A stretch of DNA of 33,200 nt, taken from NCBI GenBank assembly GCA_947624395.1, contig CANQKA010000016.1:1-33200 (forward strand), in the 5' to 3' direction. This document shows positions 28,134-33,200 of the stretch, piece by piece. The notes beneath the pieces were generated by a model. That model worked only from the letters and a program-made list of their open reading frames with translations, did not search any database and was not told the origin of the DNA. The position numbers and the translations under genes are program-made. The stretch comes from an uncultured Oscillospiraceae bacterium (GTDB lineage Bacteria; Bacillota; Clostridia; Oscillospirales; Oscillospiraceae). Numbering within the stretch: position 1 is the stretch's first letter; every line of letters begins with the position of its first letter.

Positions 28134-29199
28134 TGGACCCGTCCTCCTGCAGCACCACAAAGCCTGTGGGGATATTCCTCGGTCCCGTGACCGAGGCGCA
28201 GTTGTTGATGATCTCGCCCTGGTACACCATGACGGTGGAGGACCCGCCGTCCAGATTCCCGGCGTTCACCGCGCCGTATTTCAGCATCACGTCGCACACG
28301 TTTTCCATGGTGGCGCCCAGGGTATTGATGGACCGGCCGTCCAGCACCAGCAGCAGCACCGCGCCGTCCTCCCTTTGGCCTATGGCGGTCCGGGGGTTGA
28401 CGCCGCTGGCCAGGTTCTGGGTCTGGACCTCCCCGTTGATGATGAGGGAGGACGCCAGCCCGTCGTGGGTGACGAAGCTCACCGCGTCCCGGATGCCCAG
28501 GTCCATGGCCTCCTGGCCGCTCATGCGGCCCACATGCAAAATATTGTCGCTGTCAAAGCCAATGACGTTGTATGTATTCCCGGCGCTGCCCCACACGAGC
28601 TGCCCGCCGGTTATGACCAGGCCCTGCGGTATGCCCCCGTTGCCCAGGCCGTTTTCGTCGTTAAAGCCCCCGGCGTTGATACCGGCCACGCCGTCATATT
28701 TCGCCACCAGGTCCGTCAGCTGCAACCCCGCCTGATGGCCCAGGTTGTCGGACGTTCCAAGTATCACCCGGGAGGGGTCCCGGACGATGAGCAGCTTGCC
28801 TTTTATGGTCCCGTCGGCGATGTCGATGACCTCCAGCGCGGGGACCTCCTCCGCCTCCTCCTGCTCCTCGGCGGGCCCGTCGCCCTGGGCGATGTGGATA
28901 AGCGAGGTATTCACCGCCTGGGTCTGCACGTCCTGGGTATCCGTGCTCTTGAGCGCGTCGATCTCCTCGTCGGACAGGAAGATATTCGGTATCCAGCGGA
29001 TGGCGCTTGTCTCCCGCATGGACCGGCAGAAGGTGGCCGTCAGCGTAGGCGATGGACCTTTTTCCATCACCCATATCACGCCAAAAAGGACCCCCACCGT
29101 CAAGATCAGGGTCCACAACAGGAAAAACGCCGTCCGTCCCAGCCAGCGCACCGCCGCGTTGCCGGGGGACTTTTTCTTTTCTTTCACTTCTCGGCTCAT
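28126..29199 (-). CDS. Phosphodiester glycosidase family protein (NAGPA/DUF2233), membrane-anchored
   Basis: The 357-residue protein has a basic N-terminus, one membrane helix (about 23-45) and an outer domain. The NAGPA-type motifs are in the C-terminal half: AGINAGGFND, NPRTAIGQ, VLDGRSINTLGATM and NLDGGSSTVMVY. Relatives cut the phosphodiester bond between a sugar and another group, and in bacteria are often linked to exopolysaccharide or teichoic-acid-like polymers. An acidic linker (EEQEEAEEVP) separates the helix region from the catalytic domain. It has a consensus-like promoter and leads a two-gene unit with the proline-rich membrane protein, divergent from an LCP gene, which supports a role in surface polymers. 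Confidence 0.9.
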   Translation of the reverse strand: MSREVKEKKKSPGNAAVRWLGRTAFFLLWTLILTVGVLFGVIWVMEKGPSPTLTATFCRSMRETSAIRWIPNIFLSDEEIDALKSTDTQDVQTQAVNTSLIHIAQGDGPAEEQEEAEEVPALEVIDIADGTIKGKLLIVRDPSRVILGTSDNLGHQAGLQLTDLVAKYDGVAGINAGGFNDENGLGNGGIPQGLVITGGQLVWGSAGNTYNVIGFDSDNILHVGRMSGQEAMDLGIRDAVSFVTHDGLASSLIINGEVQTQNLASGVNPRTAIGQREDGAVLLLVLDGRSINTLGATMENVCDVMLKYGAVNAGNLDGGSSTVMVYQGEIINNCASVTGPRNIPTGFVVLQEDGSNG

Positions 29200-29233
29200 G
29201 ACTGTCCCTCATGTTTACAAAATAGACCCTCCT

Positions 29234-29262
29234 ATTATATTGACTCCTTCCCACAAATGCAA
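29234..29262 (-). promoter_or_regulatory. Promoter of the phosphodiester glycosidase unit
   Basis: On the minus strand TTGCAT (29257-29262) and a perfect TATAAT (29234-29239) are 17 bases apart, 35 bases before the start codon. Confidence 0.75.
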
Positions 29263-29315
29263 GTGGGTCCGTCCAAAAATTCCAGCCATTGACAGACCCG
29301 CCCGCGTTTTTTTCA

Positions 29316-29344
29316 TCGACTTTTCCCATACGCTGTGATATAAT
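29316..29344 (+). promoter_or_regulatory. Promoter of the LCP gene
   Basis: TCGACT (29316-29321) and a perfect TATAAT (29339-29344) are 17 bases apart, 63 bases before the LCP start. It is divergent from the promoter at 29234-29262. Confidence 0.75.
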
Positions 29345-29406
29345 GGCTATAATTTTTGTAAAGCAGCCATCCATCCTGCCCGCAGAACCATAATGGAGGT
29401 ATCGTT

Positions 29407-30612
29407 ATGACTGAAAAACGCATCCGCATCATCCTCACCGTGGCCGTGGCCGCGTGCGGCGCGGCGCTGTTCGCCGCCGTCGCCGCCACGAAGCTGCTCC
29501 CGGCGTCTTATCTGGCCGCGCTGGGCGGCGCTCTGGCGCTGCTGGCGGGGCTGATCGCCCTCATCCTCCGCGGCGGAAGAAAGCTGCGGCTTTGCGCCGG
29601 CGTGCTGCTGGCCGCGCCGTACATATTCCTGACCCTCAGCGGCTTCACCCTGGCCAACCGGACCGCCCGTGTCCTGCACGACGCCGTGGTGAGCATCTCC
29701 CCCACCATGCCCCCCGTGGCCACGGCCGAGCCCACCGCCGAACCCACGGCCGAGCCCACGCCGGAGCCCACGGAAGAGCCGTCTCAGTTCCCGGAGACCT
29801 TCACCGTCTACGTCAGCGGCATCGACAGCCGCCACGGCATGGTAGACCTGTGCTACTCCGACGTGAACATGATTTTCACCGTGAACCGGACCACCCACCA
29901 GATCCTCGTTGTCACCACCCCCCGGGACGGTTTTCTCTGCGTACCCGGCCAGGGCGAGACGCGGGACAAGCTGACCCACATCGGCAACTTTGGCGGTATC
30001 GACATGCTGATGCAGACCATGGAGTCCCAGTACGGTGACATCGACTACTGGTTCCGTATCGGCTTCACTGGCTTTGAGGACGTGGTAGACGCCCTTGGCG
30101 GCGTTACCGTTGACTCTGACTACACCTTCACCTCCTGGGAGTTCGACTTTGCCGACCAGGTGTACACCTTCCCCCAGGGGGAGAACACCCTCAACGGCGA
30201 CCAGGCCCTTGTGTTCGCCCGTGAGCGCAAATCCTTCCCGGACGGGGACATCCAGCGTGGCCGTGACCAGATGAAGCTGGTGAAGGGCATGATCGAAAAG
30301 GTCCTGTCTCCGGACCTTCTGGCGAACTGGTCCGCGGTGCTGGACGGCCTGGAGGGCGAGTATGAGACGACGGTGCCTTACGACCTGCTGGCCGAGCTTG
30401 TCCGGGACCAGCTGGCCAACGGCGGCGACTGGAACGTGGTGTGCTACACCCTGGTGCACAGCGTGGAGGGCCACCAGGTGACCTACTCCCTGCCCGACTC
30501 CGGCCCCCAATTCGTCTTCTGGCTGAGCGACGATGATATCGCCTTTGCCAAGGACATGATGGCCAAAGTCCGCGCCGGCGAGATCATCGAGCAGCCCGAC
30601 ATCTATTCCTGA
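29407..30612 (+). CDS. LytR-CpsA-Psr (LCP) family protein
   Basis: The 401-residue protein has three N-terminal hydrophobic segments (about 7-28, 33-53 and 60-80), a Thr/Glu/Pro repeat linker (AEPTAEPTAEPTPEPTEEP near 107-125) and an extracellular LCP domain (about 132-300). Family signatures include YVSGIDSR, SDVNMIFTVN, LVVTTPRDGFLCVPG, GFTGFEDVVDALGGVTVDSD and ALVFARERKSFPDGDIQRGR. LCP enzymes move teichoic acids or other polymers from a lipid carrier to peptidoglycan. The arginines in TPRDG and ARERK are the expected phosphate-binding ones. GGAGG lies about 12 bases upstream. The divergent glycosidase unit suggests a joint surface-polymer task. Confidence 0.94.
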   Translation: MTEKRIRIILTVAVAACGAALFAAVAATKLLPASYLAALGGALALLAGLIALILRGGRKLRLCAGVLLAAPYIFLTLSGFTLANRTARVLHDAVVSISPTMPPVATAEPTAEPTAEPTPEPTEEPSQFPETFTVYVSGIDSRHGMVDLCYSDVNMIFTVNRTTHQILVVTTPRDGFLCVPGQGETRDKLTHIGNFGGIDMLMQTMESQYGDIDYWFRIGFTGFEDVVDALGGVTVDSDYTFTSWEFDFADQVYTFPQGENTLNGDQALVFARERKSFPDGDIQRGRDQMKLVKGMIEKVLSPDLLANWSAVLDGLEGEYETTVPYDLLAELVRDQLANGGDWNVVCYTLVHSVEGHQVTYSLPDSGPQFVFWLSDDDIAFAKDMMAKVRAGEIIEQPDIYS

Positions 30613-30630
30613 CAGGAAGGTTTCAGCCCT

Positions 30631-31515
30631 ATGCCCGATCAATACACCCGACGGCGCATGACGGACCGGAAGGACGGCCGCCGTCTGCGCACGATCTCCC
30701 CGCTGTTCCAGCTCTCCCCCTTCACCGTCCTGACCCCGGCTGACGCCGCCGGCAGCTTTTATGACGCGGCGGACGTGACAGCGATAGAATCCTGGCTGAA
30801 AAGCCGCCGTGCCGCCGGGGATGAGAGCATGTCGCTGCTGCACGTGGTCATCGCGGCCTACGTGCGCATGCTGGCCCTGCGCCCTGCCATGAACCGCTTT
30901 GTCTCCGGCCGCTTCCTCTATTCGCGGGACGATATCGACATCGTACTTTCCTCCGGCGGCAGCGGCGCGGCGGACGCCGGCGGCATGAACGTGACCGTCC
31001 GCTTCCAGCCCACGGACACCATCTCCGACGTGTACCGGAAGATCAACACCCAGGTGGACAACCTAAAGGCCGACCAGTCCGCGGACCGGCTGGAGCGGGT
31101 GGCCTCCACCCTTGTCAAGACGCCCCGGTTCGTCCTGCGTTTCGCCATCGCCGTGCTGCGCTGGCTGGACTACCACGGCCTTCTGCGCCGGAGCCTGACG
31201 GAGAAGAGCCCCTACCACGGCTCGGCGCTCATCTCCGACGAGGGCGGCTTCCACCTGCCACCGGTCCGCCGGAGCCTCAATAGCACCGGCGCCCTGCCCG
31301 TAACGCTGTCCGTAGGCCGTATCCGCACGGTGACGGAGCTGGACCGGCTTGGCAAGCCCCAGGAGCGCAAGTACATGGACTTTGCCGTGACCTACGATAC
31401 CCGCATCGCGGAGAGCTCCTACGTGGGCTCGGCCTTCCGCTATTTCCGCTATTACCTGGCCAACCCTGACGCCCTGGAGCATCCCCCCGAGCGTGTGAAC
31501 GAGGATGCATTGTAA
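30631..31515 (+). CDS. E2/CAT-like acyltransferase-fold protein lacking the usual DHR motif
   Basis: The 294-residue protein resembles the catalytic domain of 2-oxoacid dehydrogenase E2 and chloramphenicol acetyltransferase: SMSLLHVVIAAYVRMLALRP and NRFVSGRFLYSRDDIDIVLS in the first half, and MDFAVTYDTRIAESSYVGSA near 251-270. In true E2 enzymes the last motif is DHRxxDG with a catalytic histidine; here it reads DTRIAES. There is no lipoyl or subunit-binding domain. So it is either a non-catalytic member or uses another mechanism. It follows the LCP gene by 18 bases with AGGAAGG upstream, so it is probably co-transcribed and may serve the envelope pathway. No dehydrogenase genes are near. Confidence 0.75.
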   Translation: MPDQYTRRRMTDRKDGRRLRTISPLFQLSPFTVLTPADAAGSFYDAADVTAIESWLKSRRAAGDESMSLLHVVIAAYVRMLALRPAMNRFVSGRFLYSRDDIDIVLSSGGSGAADAGGMNVTVRFQPTDTISDVYRKINTQVDNLKADQSADRLERVASTLVKTPRFVLRFAIAVLRWLDYHGLLRRSLTEKSPYHGSALISDEGGFHLPPVRRSLNSTGALPVTLSVGRIRTVTELDRLGKPQERKYMDFAVTYDTRIAESSYVGSAFRYFRYYLANPDALEHPPERVNEDAL

Positions 31516-31545
31516 CCCCCCGGATTCGGCCCTCCGGGCCGCGAG

Positions 31546-31580
31546 TTTGAGAAAGATATTTAAATCCTCTTCCTCTTTCA
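31546..31580 (+). repeat. B-family tail fragment
   Basis: GAGAAAGATATTTAAATCC and CTCTTCCTCTTTCAA match the tail and linker of B copies, without the hairpins. It directly precedes a complete B copy. Confidence 0.6.
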
Positions 31581-31582
31581 AC

Positions 31583-31646
31583 GGCCCCCTCTGACGAGGG
31601 GGCTGTCAGCGCCTTTGGCGCTGACTGAGGGAGAGATATTTAAATC
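31583..31646 (+). repeat. B-family structured repeat
   Basis: First hairpin CCCCCTCTGACGAGGGGG, second GTCAGCGCC/GGCGCTGAC, tail TGAGGGAGAGATATTTAAATC. It is followed 16 bases later by an A copy through the linker CTTCCTTATCGAAA. Confidence 0.85.
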
Positions 31647-31662
31647 CTCTTCCTTATCGAAA

Positions 31663-31721
31663 GGCCCCCTTGTGTAAAGGGGGCTGTCAGCGCCTTTGGC
31701 GCTGACTGGGGGATTGTCGCC
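31663..31721 (+). repeat. A-family structured repeat
   Basis: First hairpin CCCCCTTGTGTAAAGGGGG, second GTCAGCGCC/GGCGCTGAC, tail TGGGGGATTGTCGCC. It forms a B-A pair with the copy at 31583 between two convergent genes. Confidence 0.85.
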
Positions 31722-31734
31722 TTCCATGCCATAC

Positions 31735-31779
31735 AAAAATCGCCCCGGAGAGCTCGTCTCTCCGGGGCGCTGCTTTTTA
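31735..31779. terminator. Bidirectional terminator, mainly for pepT
   Basis: CGCCCCGGAGAG pairs with CTCTCCGGGGCG (31741-31769). On the minus strand ATTTTTG follows; on the plus strand CTGCTTTTTATTTT follows. Confidence 0.9.
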
Positions 31780-31786
31780 TTTTATT

Positions 31787-33007
31787 TCACTTGCCGCTGT
31801 ACAGCTTCACGATGTTCAATATGATCTCCACCATCGTGTCCATTTCCTCCGCCACGGCCAGCTCCATGGGCCCGTGGCAGTTATACCCGCCGGTGCCAAG
31901 ATTGGGGCACGGCAGACCCATGAAGCTCAGTCTCGCCCCATCGGTGCCGCCCCGTATGGCCTCCACCACCGGCTCTACCCCGGCCATCCTGGCGGCCTCA
32001 TTGGCGTTGTCGATGAGATGCATGCACCCGGCCAGCTTTTCCTTCATGTTGTAATAGCTGTCCTTCATGTCCAGGCTCACCTTGGCCGTGGGATGATTTT
32101 TGCCCACCCGGTCGCAGATATCGGCCATCATGGCCTTGCGGGCCTCGAACTTCTCCTTGTCGTGGTCCCGGATGATGTACCCCATCCTTGCCTGGGCGGC
32201 GGTACCCGTGAGCCCGTCCAGATGGAAAAAGCCCTCGTACCCCTCCGTCCGGCCCGGTATCTCGTCCGGCGGCAGCTGGGCGTTTATCTCCTGGGCGATG
32301 AGCAGGGCGTTTTCCATGATGCCCTTGGCGGTGCCGGGGTGGACCGACACGCCCTCGATGGTCACCACCGCGCTGGCGGCGTTAAAGTTCTCGTACTCGA
32401 TGGACCCGGCCCTGCCACCGTCCACGGTGTAGGCGTATTTTGCCCCGAAAGCGGCCACGTCGAAGTGATCCGGCCCCTGGCCGATCTCCTCGTCGGGGGT
32501 AAACGCCACGCACACCCGCCCGTGGGGCATGTCCGACGCCAGCAGCCTTTCGCACGCGGTCACGATCTCCGCCACGCCGGCCTTGTCGTCCGCCCCCAGC
32601 AGGGTGGACCCGTCGGCGGTGATGATGGTCTTGCCCACAAGACCCTTCAAAAACGGGAAGTCCGCTACCCGGATGACCCGCCCTTCTTTGGGCAGCTCCA
32701 GATCGCCCCCGTCGTAATGCTCATGCACCACCGGCGTCACGTTCTGGCCGGAGAAGGCCGGGGACGTGTCCATGTGGGCCAGAAAGCCCAGCGCCGGCGC
32801 GTCCTCGCACCCGGCCGTGGCCGGTATCCATGCCGTGACGATGCAGTTTTCATCCACGCCGGCCTTTTCCAGCCCCAGCGCTTTCAGTTCCTCCGCCAGC
32901 GCTCTTGCCAGATCCCACTGGCACGCCGTGGACGGCGTGGTCCCCGTATCATCGTCCGACTTTGTGTTGACTTTCACATACCCCAAAAACCGTTCATACG
33001 CTCTCAT
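31787..33007 (-). CDS. pepT: Peptidase T (tripeptide aminopeptidase)
   Basis: The 406-residue metallopeptidase removes the N-terminal residue from tripeptides in the cytoplasm. The di-zinc site of the M20B family is complete by motif: H78 and D80 in LAHMDTSP, D140 in GADDKAG, the catalytic glutamate pair in FTPDEEIGQG, the aspartate in YTVDGG, and the last histidine in GGYNCHGPMELA. The numbering of H78, D80 and D140 equals that of E. coli PepT. The dimerisation domain lies in the middle (about 210-320). GGGAGG seven bases upstream supports the start. It is a single-gene unit with a strong terminator, and its upstream region enters a tandem array of B repeats. Confidence 0.96.
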   Translation of the reverse strand: MRAYERFLGYVKVNTKSDDDTGTTPSTACQWDLARALAEELKALGLEKAGVDENCIVTAWIPATAGCEDAPALGFLAHMDTSPAFSGQNVTPVVHEHYDGGDLELPKEGRVIRVADFPFLKGLVGKTIITADGSTLLGADDKAGVAEIVTACERLLASDMPHGRVCVAFTPDEEIGQGPDHFDVAAFGAKYAYTVDGGRAGSIEYENFNAASAVVTIEGVSVHPGTAKGIMENALLIAQEINAQLPPDEIPGRTEGYEGFFHLDGLTGTAAQARMGYIIRDHDKEKFEARKAMMADICDRVGKNHPTAKVSLDMKDSYYNMKEKLAGCMHLIDNANEAARMAGVEPVVEAIRGGTDGARLSFMGLPCPNLGTGGYNCHGPMELAVAEEMDTMVEIILNIVKLYSGK

Positions 33008-33040
33008 AATATTCCTCCCAAAGGTGTCTCCGCTTTAAAC

Positions 33041-33123
33041 GGCCCCCTCTGACGAGGGGGCTGTCAGCGCCTTTGGCGCTGACTGGGGGAGAGACTATTT
33101 TAAATCCCTCTTCCTCTTTCAAA
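33041..33123 (+). repeat. B-family repeat, first unit of a tandem array
   Basis: First hairpin CCCCCTCTGACGAGGGGG, second GTCAGCGCC/GGCGCTGAC, tail GGGGGAGAGACTATTTTAAA followed by TCCCTCTTCCTCTTTCAAA. The next unit begins exactly 83 bases later. Confidence 0.85.
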
Positions 33124-33200
33124 GGCCCCCTCTGACGAGGGGGCTGTCAGCGCCTTTGGCGCTGACTGGGGGAGAGACTATTTTAAATCCCTCTTCCTCT
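33124..33200 (+). repeat. B-family repeat, second unit, cut by the window end
   Basis: It is identical to the unit at 33041 over all 77 visible bases, so the duplication is recent or kept uniform. The array may continue beyond the window. Confidence 0.85.

Noticed and set aside
33041-33200. Possible CRISPR array at the window end
   Set aside because: The whole 83-base unit repeats, with no variable spacers, and the same unit is found singly elsewhere. It is a tandem B repeat.

Overview
The window looks like a GC-rich, spore-forming Clostridia chromosome, most likely from the Oscillospiraceae / Flavonifractor-Oscillibacter neighbourhood. This is an inference from gene content: spoVAD and spoVAE, a GerS-like lipoprotein next to alr, IreB, YlmH, EndoA/MazF, an ECF-transporter S component, an LCP protein, AGGAGG-type ribosome binding sites and clear SigA-type promoters. 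No rRNA, tRNA, CRISPR array, prophage or transposase was found.

Layout. (1) 1-5227, plus strand: the tail of an ABC exporter, then a tightly overlapping run of family-4 uracil-DNA glycosylase, a DUF2156 protein, a GNAT acetyltransferase and a Tet(M)-like ribosomal GTPase fused to a YacP/Rae1-type NYN nuclease, then a small membrane protein. (2) 5473-8852: YlmH, convergent with a secreted amidase carrying seven FnIII repeats. (3) 8955-11985: a broken acyltransferase gene, a divergent XRE regulator, and spoVAD-spoVAE. (4) 12213-19873, minus strand: a membrane-anchored XRE regulator; a pyrimidine salvage run (PyNP, DUF3842, a uridine-kinase-like protein, an ECF S component); a MazF toxin; alr; a GerS-like lipoprotein; and nnrD. 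(5) 20005-25429, plus strand: pheS-pheT, ireB, then a zinc-type macrodomain protein overlapping a class M sirtuin, an ADP-ribosylation on/off pair. (6) 25509-25863, minus strand: two small overlapping genes with double-glycine leader motifs, one with a broken frame. (7) 26466-33007: an envelope block (proline-rich membrane protein, phosphodiester glycosidase, LCP protein, E2-like protein) and peptidase T.

The gaps between genes are full of short structured repeats. Two related families (here A and B) each hold a C-run/G-run hairpin followed by a second hairpin whose sequence differs between copies but stays self-complementary. B is followed by A at four loci, and all copies that can be oriented point the same way. 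A third family (C) sits inside one B copy and between spoVAD and spoVAE. A fourth hairpin element (D) interrupts the acyltransferase gene.

The best candidates for under-described biology are the GG-leader peptide pair at 25509-25863, the GTPase-NYN fusion at 2459-5014, the minimal macrodomain-sirtuin module at 23845-25429, and the covarying A/B repeats.
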